Below, piece by piece: positions 26,290 through 35,230 of a stretch of DNA of 51,784 nucleotides. The notes beneath the pieces are model-generated. The model was not told the origin of the DNA. It made no database searches and saw only the letters and a program-made list of their open reading frames with translations. Location: the NCBI GenBank assembly GCA_027622655.1, contig JAQBYI010000023.1, positions 1-51,784 of the forward strand, given 5' to 3'. Positions within the stretch are counted from its first letter, which is position 1; every line of letters begins with the position of its first letter. A program made the translations under genes and the position numbers. The stretch is from Gemmatimonadota bacterium (lineage in GTDB: Bacteria > Gemmatimonadota > Gemmatimonadetes > Gemmatimonadales > Gemmatimonadaceae).

Positions 26290-28404
26290 TCAATTGTTCC
26301 CGAGGCGAGTAAGGCGTTCCTCTGGAATCCATCCCTCGCGCGCACCATCCAGCCTGATGTGCACCCAGAGGCCCTTTCGCGCGCGCACCGACGCAACCTC
26401 GCCGACCATCGGCGTAGCGCGCGCCTCGGCGCCGAGCGCTGGCACAGCCCTCAGGGGGGTTGGTGCCGTGACCACGACCAGCGTGTTCCCCTGCAGCGCG
26501 CGCTCAATCCGATATGCGCCCAGCAGTGCGGTGCCGCCAACGAACGTGGTCAGCAACCCCCTTCGCCACGCAGGGCGCCTGCGCCAACTCTGCCGAGCTG
26601 TTAGGCCCCACCCGACGATCCACATGAGCAGCGCTGCAGCAATCATCCAACGTCCGGGTAACCGCGGCACGCGCGCGAACCCAGACTCCTGCGGCGCGCG
26701 AACTTGCGACAACAGCGCGCGAAGCTCGGAGTTGGTCGGGTTGAGCCGCAACGCACGCTGCCAACCGACGACTGCCGTCGCCGTGTCGTGGGCAAGAAAC
26801 GCTGAACTACCGAGGTTGGCCCAGGCGGCAACCGACCGTGGGGCTTCGCGCGCGGCATCGGCGAAGTACCGTTCGGCTCGTAGATAATCACCACCCGCAT
26901 ACGCCGTGCTGCCCATGGCGAATGCGTCTGCGGCCGTTCCTTGCGCAAAAACCGGCAGCGGCACCACTGCTGACGCGATGCACCACACGGCTACGACGGA
27001 CGCTGATCGCATTGACCAGCGGATCGGTTGAACCAGCGGGAGCGCACAGGCCTCTGCGTCAACGATCCGCAGCGCTTCGCGAGCCTGCGCGGACCAGCCT
27101 TCGCCGTGCGACCAATCAGCCTGCGTGTCCGAAAAACAGGCGCTATCGAGCGCTTCCACTAACGCCTCGATCGCCGCCGCCGACTCGGCGGAAACACCGG
27201 ATTTTCGCAGCGCCTGTGTCCACGCTCCGGGTGCCGTGAGCGCTGTGGCGTTGAGTCCGGTACGCGCACGTAGTCCTTCAACCAGCGATCGACGCGCTTC
27301 ACGCACCGCATCATGATCGGCCCGATCTCCGAGCGCGGCCAGGCGTTGCTGCGGCGTAGGCGCCGGCCTGACGCGTCGTGGTCGGCGCGCAAACCAGATA
27401 CCGAGCGCCGCCATGGGTCCCGTCAAAAGCAGCGCAATCACAAGGGGCGATGTGCCGATCGGGTCAGGAACCGCGTCACCGATTGCCGCCCGCAACGGGA
27501 GCACCATCGACTCCACCGGCGCCGTCACGCGACGGATCTCTGCGACGGCGTCGCCCGGCGCAACACGCACGTCGAACGGCGAACTCGATGCGGACTCATA
27601 GCGACGCGCGCGTGGATTGAAATACGTGTAGCGGAGCGCCGGGACGCGCTGGCCACCAGCCGCCATCGGCGTGACCAGCCAGTCAAACTCCTTCCAGCCA
27701 CCGAGCAACGCGGGCGTCGAGTCAAGCCGGACGCGCTCGTCCGCGGTCACGACGGTTGCCCAATCGATTGTCACGCGAGGCCGTGGGAGCAGCGTAACGT
27801 TTCCCTGCCCCTCGATGCGCAGCGTCAGGACAAACGGTTCGCCTGCGCGCCCACGCGCTGTGTCGATCGAGGCCGACGCCCGCCAGACCCCGACTGCTCC
27901 AGCCCAGTCTGCCGGCCGGCCTGCGGTGGGTGGCTCGATCGCAACGAATGCCACGGCCTCTGAGCGCAGCGTGAAGTTCTCTTCCCGGCTGAAAAAACTC
28001 GCTGTCTGCGGCAGTGCGTAGGTCAGTCTCGCCTGCGGAATGGGATAGCGCCCGGGCGTGAGCGGGAAGAGGGCACGGCGAAAGACATGCGCCTCGTAAG
28101 GCCGCCCGTCCACGGTCGCAGACACCGACGGAACCGATTCGCGCAGGTCGTAGGAGAGCAGCGACCGAGTCTCCGGCGGCTGGAACTCCGGATTGCGCCG
28201 GATGCGTTGGCGCGTTTCCTGATCCAAAAACACACCGAGCTGGTACGTGGCCTGCTGTCCGACATAAACCGTCTCAGGTACGACCAAGGCGTGAAAGTCG
28301 ACGCCTCGGGTTCGGTCGATTTTGGAGCGCGTCACCACCTCTGGGAGGGGCCGCGGCGCCCCACCCTGCAACAGCAACGCGACGCCAATCAGGGCGCCTA
28401 CCAA
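26290..28404 (-). CDS. BatD-BatE fusion: membrane protein with TPR and SH3-like domain
   Basis: A 704-residue protein joining two aerotolerance-type proteins. Part 1 resembles BatD: exported beta-sandwich region (about 15-310) with VYVGQQATYQLGVF near its start and GQGNVTLLPRPRV in the middle, then a membrane segment (about 325-350, followed by RRPRRVR) and a cytoplasmic stretch. Part 2 resembles BatE: a second signal-like segment from Met465 ending VFAQ (Gln488), TPR repeats (about 490-590), two more membrane segments, and an SH3-like end (VRARKGLWVHIRLDG). It overlaps the upstream batB/C gene by 7 bp. Role: probably envelope stability or stress tolerance; the biochemical function of Bat proteins is not settled. 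Confidence 0.8.
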   Translation of the reverse strand: MVGALIGVALLLQGGAPRPLPEVVTRSKIDRTRGVDFHALVVPETVYVGQQATYQLGVFLDQETRQRIRRNPEFQPPETRSLLSYDLRESVPSVSATVDGRPYEAHVFRRALFPLTPGRYPIPQARLTYALPQTASFFSREENFTLRSEAVAFVAIEPPTAGRPADWAGAVGVWRASASIDTARGRAGEPFVLTLRIEGQGNVTLLPRPRVTIDWATVVTADERVRLDSTPALLGGWKEFDWLVTPMAAGGQRVPALRYTYFNPRARRYESASSSPFDVRVAPGDAVAEIRRVTAPVESMVLPLRAAIGDAVPDPIGTSPLVIALLLTGPMAALGIWFARRPRRVRPAPTPQQRLAALGDRADHDAVREARRSLVEGLRARTGLNATALTAPGAWTQALRKSGVSAESAAAIEALVEALDSACFSDTQADWSHGEGWSAQAREALRIVDAEACALPLVQPIRWSMRSASVVAVWCIASAVVPLPVFAQGTAADAFAMGSTAYAGGDYLRAERYFADAAREAPRSVAAWANLGSSAFLAHDTATAVVGWQRALRLNPTNSELRALLSQVRAPQESGFARVPRLPGRWMIAAALLMWIVGWGLTARQSWRRRPAWRRGLLTTFVGGTALLGAYRIERALQGNTLVVVTAPTPLRAVPALGAEARATPMVGEVASVRARKGLWVHIRLDGAREGWIPEERLTRLGNN

Positions 28405-30062
28405 TCCTTGCCCCCCGGCGGTCGCTGCACGCGAGTGCCGGCCTGTTTGCGCGCCTGGGATTCGCGTTCATCGCGCGACGCAGCGGCCAACAATTGTTCC
28501 GCCTGCTGGCGCGACATGTTGTTCGGATTCTCCTGCTGCTGCTGCGCCTCGGGGGCTTGTTGAGGCGAGCTTTGCGGATCATCGCGTGAGCCGCCGCCAC
28601 CGGCCTGCTCGCGCGCACGCAGCGCGAGCTCGTAGTTCCACTTCGCGTCGATGTCGTCCGGGTCCTCAAGAAGCAGGGCGCGATACGCAGCGATCGCTCC
28701 TTCGGCTGCGCGTTGCCGATCGGGCTCTTCGGGCCGTCGCGCACGCTTCAATCGCGCGAGCCCGAGGTTGAACAGCGCGCGGTTCCGCACATTTGCTTCG
28801 GGCGTCGCCGCTGCACGCTCCAGGGCCTCTTCGGCGGTGGGAAGCGAATCGGCGGCCAGCAATGCGGAACCGAGATTGTAGAGCGCCGATAGCCGCTCGT
28901 CACCGCCCTCAATCGCCAGCTTCCATTGTCGGGCAGCTTCGTCATACCGGCCCTGCTCGAACAGAGTTGCCGGGTTTTGCGCGAACGCAGGATTTGTGAA
29001 AACGACCGCAATGACCAGTGGAGCGGCAAAGCGCAGGATCCTTCGCGCGCGATTCCAGTTTCCACCGTCCGTTCGCCATGCGTCGAGCAACAGCAGAAGC
29101 AAGGCCGGAACGAGGAACCACTCAAGGCGGAGTGGACGTGAGAGTCCTTCTTCGACGTCGCGCTGCTCGGCATCCAGTCGCGAGAGCGCCTGCGACAGGC
29201 GCCCGCCGCGGTCTCCATCGGTCGCGGCAATGAACTCTCCGCCCGATGCCTCGGCCACCGCGCGCAGGAGCGTCGGATCGTAGCGCGTAATCACGACCTC
29301 CCCGTCCTGGTCACGCTTCTCCACAATTTCATTCCCTTCCCGGACCGGAATCGTGGTGCCTTCCTCCGTGCCAAACCCGACCGTCACGATGCTGATGCCG
29401 TCCTTGCCGGCCTCCTTTGCGGCGGCGATCGCGGCATCGTGATCATCGAACGCCTCCCCGTCGCTGAGAATGACGAGAACGCGGCTCGCCGAACCAGTTG
29501 CCGCACGCAGGAGCTCGACGCCCTGAATCACCGTAGGCGCAAGCGCGGTTCCACCCAGGCCAACGACATTCGGGTCGAAGTTGTCGAGAAACAGCTCGAT
29601 GGCCCCGTCATCGGTCGTGAGCGGCGTGAGGATGTAGCTCTTTCCGGCGAAGGCGAGGAGCGCGTTACGGTCTCCCGGGGCAGCCGCACGGTAGCGGCGC
29701 ACTTCCTGTCGCATTCGCTGGAGTCGACTGGGCCGTTCGTCCTCTGCCATCATGGAGAGCGAGGCATCCATCGCAATGGCCACATCCAGGCCGCGCTGAC
29801 GAATGATCGTCGTTCCCTCGCCCCAACGCGGGCCGGCGAGCGCAATCGTCACGAGCACGAGAGCGGCCCCGAGGCGAGCGGCGCGCGCAATGGGAGCTTT
29901 CCGCACGTCCGCCGGCGCGAGCCGTGCGATGGCCGCCTCGGCGCCGAGCGCCGAGATGCGTTTCAGCCGGCGGCGATGCTGCCACGCGAACGACCCGGCG
30001 ACGATTGCCGGCGCGGCGATCGCCGCGAACGCGACGGCTGGATGATCGACGAAACTCGTCAC
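28398..30062 (-). CDS. BatB-BatC fusion: von Willebrand A domain plus TPR
   Basis: From the GTG at 30062 (4-bp overlap with batA) the product has 554 residues. Two membrane segments (about 8-26 and 63-77) precede a VWA domain with MIDAS residues Asp99-x-Ser101-x-Ser103 in AMDASLSM, then a membrane segment at about 310-325 (FLVPALLLLLLDAW). After a short Arg-rich turn comes a second hydrophobic segment ending AFAQ (Gln362), and TPR repeats (ALYNLGSALL, ALFNLGLARL). The C-terminal 80 residues are Gln/Pro/Arg-rich and disordered. This is BatB fused to BatC. VWA proteins of this type interact with MoxR ATPases. Confidence 0.82.
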   Translation of the reverse strand: MTSFVDHPAVAFAAIAAPAIVAGSFAWQHRRRLKRISALGAEAAIARLAPADVRKAPIARAARLGAALVLVTIALAGPRWGEGTTIIRQRGLDVAIAMDASLSMMAEDERPSRLQRMRQEVRRYRAAAPGDRNALLAFAGKSYILTPLTTDDGAIELFLDNFDPNVVGLGGTALAPTVIQGVELLRAATGSASRVLVILSDGEAFDDHDAAIAAAKEAGKDGISIVTVGFGTEEGTTIPVREGNEIVEKRDQDGEVVITRYDPTLLRAVAEASGGEFIAATDGDRGGRLSQALSRLDAEQRDVEEGLSRPLRLEWFLVPALLLLLLDAWRTDGGNWNRARRILRFAAPLVIAVVFTNPAFAQNPATLFEQGRYDEAARQWKLAIEGGDERLSALYNLGSALLAADSLPTAEEALERAAATPEANVRNRALFNLGLARLKRARRPEEPDRQRAAEGAIAAYRALLLEDPDDIDAKWNYELALRAREQAGGGGSRDDPQSSPQQAPEAQQQQENPNNMSRQQAEQLLAAASRDERESQARKQAGTRVQRPPGGKDW

Positions 30063-31051
30063 GGCACCGGCCCTCTCCACGCGAGGAGCAGCAGTTCGAT
30101 CAGCAGGGCCGCGACAGCAATCCCCAGCGGCCATCGAAACAGTTCCTGATAGCGAACGTAGCGCTTGGCGCGGATCGGCGACCGTTCGAGTTGGTCGATC
30201 TGTTCATAGATGCGCTGCAGCGCGAGGCCGTCGCGCGCCCGGAAGTAGCGTCCCCCGCTCACCTGCGCGACGTACTCGAGGAGCGCGTCGTCAATTTCGA
30301 CCGGCCGGTTTTCGTACCGCAGTCCGAACACGCCACGCCCCACCGGCACCGGAGCCATGCCTTCGCTTCCGACCCCGATCGTGTACATGCGAATCCCGAG
30401 CGCCGCCGCTGCGTTGGCAGCCGTCCGCGGATCGATCGTGCCTCGGTTGTTCACACCGTCGGTCAACAGAATGAGCACCTTCGAGCGACCCGGCGCATCG
30501 CGCAGTCTGTTCGCCGAAGTGGCGATCGCGGTCCCGATTGCCGTTCCGTCCTCCAGCTGTCCGGGTTGCAGATTGTCCACAGCCGCAAGCAACACGGGAT
30601 AGTCCACCGTGAGCGGAACCTGCGTCAGCGCCTCGCCGGAAAATGCGACGATGCCAACCTGATCGACCGTGCGCGCGCTGATGAACTCCTTCACGCGTTC
30701 CTTGGCGACTTCGAGGCGATTGAGCGGCTGGAAATCCTCCGCCAGCATCGAGCTCGAAAGGTCGACGGCGAGAATGATGCTGATGCCGTCCGATTCTATC
30801 TGCTCTTCGCGCGCCCCCGAGCGTGGGCGGGCCACGGCAAGACACACTCCTACAATCGCGACGAGTCTCGCTGCCGCAATGGTCCGCGCGACCCAACGTC
30901 CGTGTGTGCGATCACGCGACAACAGGTCGACGCGCGAGAACAGAATCGCCGCAGGCCTCCGACGCCGTCGCCACCAGAGCCACGACGCCACCAGCGCCAA
31001 GAGCAGGAGCCACCAGGGCGCGCCGAAGTCGATCCGCCCGAATGGCGTCAT
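30059..31051 (-). CDS. batA: BatA-like von Willebrand factor A membrane protein
   Basis: A 330-residue protein with membrane segments at about 12-28 and 58-75, a VWA domain with intact MIDAS Asp97-x-Ser99-x-Ser101 (VDLSSSM), a later LLTDGVNNRG containing the conserved Thr/Asp, and a C-terminal membrane segment. The layout, with the VWA domain in the periplasm between membrane anchors, is that of BatA. It overlaps its neighbours by 4 bp on both sides and lies next to a second VWA gene, as in known bat operons. Confidence 0.9.
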   Translation of the reverse strand: MTPFGRIDFGAPWWLLLLALVASWLWWRRRRRPAAILFSRVDLLSRDRTHGRWVARTIAAARLVAIVGVCLAVARPRSGAREEQIESDGISIILAVDLSSSMLAEDFQPLNRLEVAKERVKEFISARTVDQVGIVAFSGEALTQVPLTVDYPVLLAAVDNLQPGQLEDGTAIGTAIATSANRLRDAPGRSKVLILLTDGVNNRGTIDPRTAANAAAALGIRMYTIGVGSEGMAPVPVGRGVFGLRYENRPVEIDDALLEYVAQVSGGRYFRARDGLALQRIYEQIDQLERSPIRAKRYVRYQELFRWPLGIAVAALLIELLLLAWRGPVP

Positions 31052-32031
31052 CGACGCCTCGGGCGCGGGGGCCGTTCCATGGCGCGAAGTCTAGCCTCAT
31101 GGGCGAGCTGTATCAGCGCCGTGATATCGCGCGCTTCGGTTGCAAGCACGGCTGACTCGTCGGTACCTACCGCCAGGTGAGCAAATCGCAGCTCCGCGTC
31201 ACGAGCGAGCAGCGCTGCGACGCGCTCAGCGGGCACTGTGAGATCGGCCTGCCGGAGCGCCTCAGCCACCTCCGCCGCACCCATAGCAGGGTTCACGGAG
31301 GGAATACGCGCCGAGAGATACATCCTTAGCACGTCGACGTGGGCAATAACGTGGCGACCCGGTTCGCCGGCGCCTGCGAGGCCCATTTTTTCGAGTGCTG
31401 CAAAAGTCTTGCGGGCCTCCTGCCATGCGTCGGGAAGCTCGGCAGCTTCGGCCTCGTGCCTCAACGCGTGCCGATTCCTCAAATACCAGAGCAACCCTGC
31501 GGCAAGCAACCCGGCAAGCAGTAAATAGCGCCAACGACCGCTCGGCAACGGGACCGGCGCCTTTGCCTCACGCGGGACCTGCTGCGCGGTATCGGCTGGC
31601 AGGAGCGAGCGCACAACTACCGTCGGCGTTCCAACTGGGAACGAACGTTCGCGTCCGGCAACAGACACGACCACTGCCCCGAGGATGGGCCCCCTGCGTC
31701 CGGTATCCCACGCTACAAAGGTGTACACGGCCGTCCGGTCGATCATCTCTGCCGGCAGACCGTCTTCGATCGCTCTCGGGTCGACAGGGTCAACGCCATC
31801 AGCTGCCGGCGGCACGTCAGGAAAGCGGATCGTGGCGACCTTCGCGGCGCGCACGCGAACGCGAATCGTGAACCGTTCGCCCACCGTGACCGACTCAGGC
31901 GTCACGCTGACGTCGACGAGCGACTGACGCAGGTCAACCTGAGCACCAGCGACGGCAGGCACACAGCCGAGCACCAGCGCGGCGGCGCCCGCGCCGACCC
32001 ATTTCGCGAACGTTCCGACGGCCGGCATCAC
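31048..32031 (-). CDS. Exported membrane protein with BatD-like beta domain and cytoplasmic tail
   Basis: A 327-residue protein that I can place only by context. It has a signal peptide (AALVLGCVPAVAGAQ), a beta-rich extracytoplasmic domain (about 30-150) with VSVTPESVTVGERFTIRVRV, which resembles the first repeat of BatD, a single membrane segment at about 168-186 (RYLLLAGLLAAGLLWYL), and a helical cytoplasmic tail of about 140 residues ending in PRPRRR. The gene sits between DUF58 and batA, where many moxR-bat operons encode a DUF4381-like protein. Start is GTG-ATG at 32031-32026 with a 4-bp overlap. Confidence 0.75.
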   Translation of the reverse strand: MMPAVGTFAKWVGAGAAALVLGCVPAVAGAQVDLRQSLVDVSVTPESVTVGERFTIRVRVRAAKVATIRFPDVPPAADGVDPVDPRAIEDGLPAEMIDRTAVYTFVAWDTGRRGPILGAVVVSVAGRERSFPVGTPTVVVRSLLPADTAQQVPREAKAPVPLPSGRWRYLLLAGLLAAGLLWYLRNRHALRHEAEAAELPDAWQEARKTFAALEKMGLAGAGEPGRHVIAHVDVLRMYLSARIPSVNPAMGAAEVAEALRQADLTVPAERVAALLARDAELRFAHLAVGTDESAVLATEARDITALIQLAHEARLRAMERPPRPRRR

Positions 32032-32927
32032 CGTCTCCGGATGCGCCGTCCGCGAGTCTCGCGCGTGTTGAAGAACCGCAGCAGTGGCTCGGCCCAGCCG
32101 GATTCAGTGCGCACTACCACCTCATCGATGCCCAGGCGACGCAGCAGCTGTTGCCGCTCGACCCGCTCCTGATCGATCGCCGCGAGGTAGCGAGTCCTGA
32201 CCCCGGGGTCACTCGTGTCGATTTCGACACGGCGGCCGCTTTCAGTGTCTACAAGGCGCGTCACGCCAAGATTCGGCAGCGTTCGCTCACCTGGATCGTC
32301 GAGCACGACTGCGACGATGTCGTGTCGTTGCGACAGAATGCGAAGCTGGCGTTCGATGCTGGGGGTGACGAAATCTGAAATCACGAAGACAATCGCGTGG
32401 TGTGGAAGCGCACGCGCGGCGTATTCTAGTGCCACCCCGAGATCAGTCGGTCGTCCCGATGTCGGCCATGCGAGCACGTCGCGCACGAGACGCAACGCGT
32501 GACGCCGTCCCTTTCGCGGCGGGACGACGTGCTCTGGTCGGTCGGAACAGAGGATGAGGCCAACGCGATCGTTGTTGCGCGTCGCGGTGAGCGCCAGCAC
32601 GGCAGCGAGCTCCGCCGCCATGCCCTGCTTATCACGATCGCCCGTGCCGAATCGACTGGATCCGGAGCAATCGACGATGAGCAGGACGGTGAGTTCGCGT
32701 TCTTCCACAAAGCGTTTCACGAACAGCCGCCGCATTCGCGCGCTCACATTCCAGTCGATCGTGCGCACCTCGTCCCCCGGCTGGTACTCGCGCACCTCCG
32801 AGAACTCCATTCCCTGCCCCTTGAACACCGAGTGGTATTCGCCAACGAAACGCGAGTTGACGAGGCCGCGCGTCCGGAGCTCAATCCGCTTCACTTGCCG
32901 GAGAATATCCGGCGAGATCGCGTTCAC
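32028..32927 (-). CDS. DUF58-domain protein (BatA-operon partner of MoxR)
   Basis: A 299-residue soluble protein of the DUF58 family, which has a VWA-like core. It starts with LRQVKRIELRTRGLVNSRFVG, followed by the family hallmark GEYHSVFKGQGMEFSEVREY and PGDEVRTIDWNVSARM (positions about 27-63). A VWA-like LLIVDCSGSSRFG follows. The function is unknown, but the gene is a constant partner of moxR in such operons. It overlaps both neighbours by 4 bp. Confidence 0.92.
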   Translation of the reverse strand: MNAISPDILRQVKRIELRTRGLVNSRFVGEYHSVFKGQGMEFSEVREYQPGDEVRTIDWNVSARMRRLFVKRFVEERELTVLLIVDCSGSSRFGTGDRDKQGMAAELAAVLALTATRNNDRVGLILCSDRPEHVVPPRKGRRHALRLVRDVLAWPTSGRPTDLGVALEYAARALPHHAIVFVISDFVTPSIERQLRILSQRHDIVAVVLDDPGERTLPNLGVTRLVDTESGRRVEIDTSDPGVRTRYLAAIDQERVERQQLLRRLGIDEVVVRTESGWAEPLLRFFNTRETRGRRIRRR

Positions 32928-33898
32928 GGTGACGGAATCTTCGCGAGCACGCGGTCGATCACTTCATCGCTCAGGACGTTCTCGGCTTCCGCCTCATACG
33001 TAAGGAGGACGCGGTGCCGCAGGACGTCTGGCGCCATCGCTCGCACGTCCTCGGGCGAAACGAATTCGCGACCGCGCAAAAAAGCATGTGCGCGCGACGC
33101 CTGTGCCAGCGAAATCGTCGCGCGTGGGCTCGCGCCGAATTCAATGAGCGGACCAAGCTCGGCGAGTCCAACCTCGGCGGGCGCACGCGTCGCATGCACG
33201 AGATCCACGATGTAGTTCACGATTCGTTCGTCGAGAAACATCGTGGATATACGGCCACGCGCGGCAAGGATCGCCGCCGGCGTTGCCACCGGCTTCACCG
33301 GAATCGCGGCTCCGCCGGCCATGCGCCTCATGATTTCCTTTTCTTCGTCGCGCGACGGATAGCCCACCCTCAGCTTCAGCATAAAACGGTCGATCTGTGC
33401 TTCGGGAAGCGGGTATGTGCCTTCCTGTTCGATCGGATTCTGCGTTGCGAGCACCAGGAACGGCTCTTCCAGAACGAAACTGGTGCCGCCGATAGTGACC
33501 TGCTTCTCCTGCATCGCTTCGAGCAGTGCCGCCTGGACCTTGGCCGGCGCGCGATTGATTTCGTCGGCGAGCACGATATTCGCGAAAATCGGGCCGCGTT
33601 TGACCGAAAACGTGCTCGTCGCCTGGTCGAACACTTGCGTGCCGATCACGTCTGCCGGTAGCAGGTCGGGCGTGAACTGAATACGGCTGAACCGGGTGCT
33701 CACGGTTTCCGCGAGGGTGCGCACCGTGAGGGTCTTGGCCAGTCCCGGAACTCCCTCGAGCAGCACATGGCCGCCCGTGAGCAGCGAGATCATCAGCCGC
33801 TCAACCATGGCATCCTGGCCGACCACGCGAAGGGCCACCTGCTGCAGGATGTCCTGCACGAGCGAATGATCAATGGCGTCTTGAGTCGAATCGGTCAC
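32924..33898 (-). CDS. moxR: MoxR family AAA+ ATPase
   Basis: A 324-residue AAA+ ATPase of the MoxR class, thought to act as a chaperone for VWA-domain partners. Walker A is GVPGLAKTLTVR, Walker B VLADEINRAPAKVQ, and sensor 1 lies in FLVLATQNPIEQEGTYPLPEAQ-like sequence; the C-terminal lid holds GASPRATISL. The GTG at 33898 opens the long minus-strand run. A weak possible promoter (TTGAAC, 16 nt, TACCGC at 33935-33908) lies just upstream. The rluB gene ends 40 nt upstream. Confidence 0.95.
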   Translation of the reverse strand: MTDSTQDAIDHSLVQDILQQVALRVVGQDAMVERLMISLLTGGHVLLEGVPGLAKTLTVRTLAETVSTRFSRIQFTPDLLPADVIGTQVFDQATSTFSVKRGPIFANIVLADEINRAPAKVQAALLEAMQEKQVTIGGTSFVLEEPFLVLATQNPIEQEGTYPLPEAQIDRFMLKLRVGYPSRDEEKEIMRRMAGGAAIPVKPVATPAAILAARGRISTMFLDERIVNYIVDLVHATRAPAEVGLAELGPLIEFGASPRATISLAQASRAHAFLRGREFVSPEDVRAMAPDVLRHRVLLTYEAEAENVLSDEVIDRVLAKIPSP

Positions 33899-33938
33899 GT
33901 TTGGCGAGCGGTAGAGGGAGAGGACGGTGGTTCAATCA

Positions 33939-34649
33939 CTACAAAGTGCCGATCAACTGAAGTTCCCGCACTGTCAGGGGACGGAACTCACCACTCGGGA
34001 GCTTGCCGAGCGACACCGGGCCAAACCGCGTCCGGATGAGTCGTTGCACGTCGAGACCAACAGCTTCACATACGCGCCGCACCTCCCGATTGCGCCCTTC
34101 TGCAAGCGTCAACTCCAACCGCCAATGCCCGTGACCCTCGGACTCCACCGAGACATCTGTGGCCACGACCGGGCCGTCGTCGAGCTCGACGCCGCGACGA
34201 AGCGCCCGAATGGCCGTCTGAACATCGCCGGTGACCATCGCGACATACGTCCGCTCAACCTCCGAACTTGGATGGGTGAGGCGGTGCGCACCGACGCCAT
34301 CGGTTGTAAACAACAACGCGCCCTCGGTGAGGTAGTCGAGGCGGCCCACGTACGTGAGCCCCGGGTCAGACGGAACCAGAGCAAAAACCGTTGGCCGACC
34401 TTGCGGATCACCCTTCGACGTCAACGTGCCCGACGGCTTGTTCAGCAAATACCACACTGGCTTTGCCGGCTGGGCGACGGGCTTCCCATCAAGTGTGATT
34501 GAATCACGGCCCGGACGAACGCTCTGCCCTACCGACGCAGTCACGCCGTTGACCTGGACGCGTCCCTCGGCGATGAGCAACTCGGCGGCGCGTCGCGACG
34601 CGACGCCGGCGCGTGCGAGCGCGCGCTGCAGCCGCATCGACTCTGTCAA
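33939..34649 (-). CDS. rluB: Ribosomal large-subunit pseudouridine synthase, RluB type
   Basis: A 236-residue RNA pseudouridine synthase with an N-terminal S4 RNA-binding domain (about 6-60, RLQRALARAGVASRRAAELL) and a catalytic domain whose active-site Asp lies in YVGRLDYLTEGALLFT. The RluB/E/F group modifies 23S rRNA near position 2605 in E. coli. The pairing with scpA-scpB is a standard bacterial cluster. The start overlaps the scpB stop by 4 bp. Confidence 0.93.
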   Translation of the reverse strand: MTESMRLQRALARAGVASRRAAELLIAEGRVQVNGVTASVGQSVRPGRDSITLDGKPVAQPAKPVWYLLNKPSGTLTSKGDPQGRPTVFALVPSDPGLTYVGRLDYLTEGALLFTTDGVGAHRLTHPSSEVERTYVAMVTGDVQTAIRALRRGVELDDGPVVATDVSVESEGHGHWRLELTLAEGRNREVRRVCEAVGLDVQRLIRTRFGPVSLGKLPSGEFRPLTVRELQLIGTL

Positions 34650-35230
34650 GGCGCGCCGGTGGACACTGACTCCGCCTCCGCCGTTCCGGACACGACGGCG
34701 TTCGGCGAGCGCAAGGCGATCGCGAGCTCATCGATGCGAGGAAGCTCTTCGAGGTGCCGCAGTGCAAACTGTTCGAGAAAGAGAGGAGTGGTGCCGTAGA
34801 GCAATGGCCGGCCCAGTCCCTCACCGCGCGCCACGACCTCCACCAATCCACGCTCGAGCAGCGACTTGAGAATCGCGCCAACATCCACGCCACGAATCTC
34901 GCCAATCTCGGCGCGCCCGATCGGCTGTCGATATGCGATGATTGCCAACGTTTCGAGGGCCGCACCGGATAGGCGATGAGGCCGCACGGCCAACTGTGCG
35001 CGTTCGATCGCATCCGTGTATTCGGGACGCGTCAGGATCTGCCAGCCACCGCCCTGCTCCGCGAGTTCGACTCCGTGGCCATCCACGTTATAGTGCTCGC
35101 GCAATTCGTCGAGGGCGGATCGTAGAGCCGCCTTCGACGCTTTTTTGTCGAGGCTCGCGAGTTCTTCGGTCGGAATCGGCCGCGGGCTCGCAAAGAGCGC
35201 GGCTTCAAGCAGCTTCGCCAGCGAGTTCAC
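34646..35230 (-). CDS. scpB: Segregation and condensation protein B
   Basis: Kleisin-associated winged-helix subunit of the SMC-ScpAB condensin complex, needed for chromosome segregation. The 194-residue product has two winged-helix domains; the typical start LAKLLEAALFASPRPIPTEEL and the RLSGAALETLAIIAYRQPIGRAEIGEIRGVD region (in two parts, about 88-118) are clear. The 26-bp overlap with scpA indicates tight coupling. The partner smc gene is not in the window. Confidence 0.95.
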   Translation of the reverse strand: MNSLAKLLEAALFASPRPIPTEELASLDKKASKAALRSALDELREHYNVDGHGVELAEQGGGWQILTRPEYTDAIERAQLAVRPHRLSGAALETLAIIAYRQPIGRAEIGEIRGVDVGAILKSLLERGLVEVVARGEGLGRPLLYGTTPLFLEQFALRHLEELPRIDELAIALRSPNAVVSGTAEAESVSTGAP

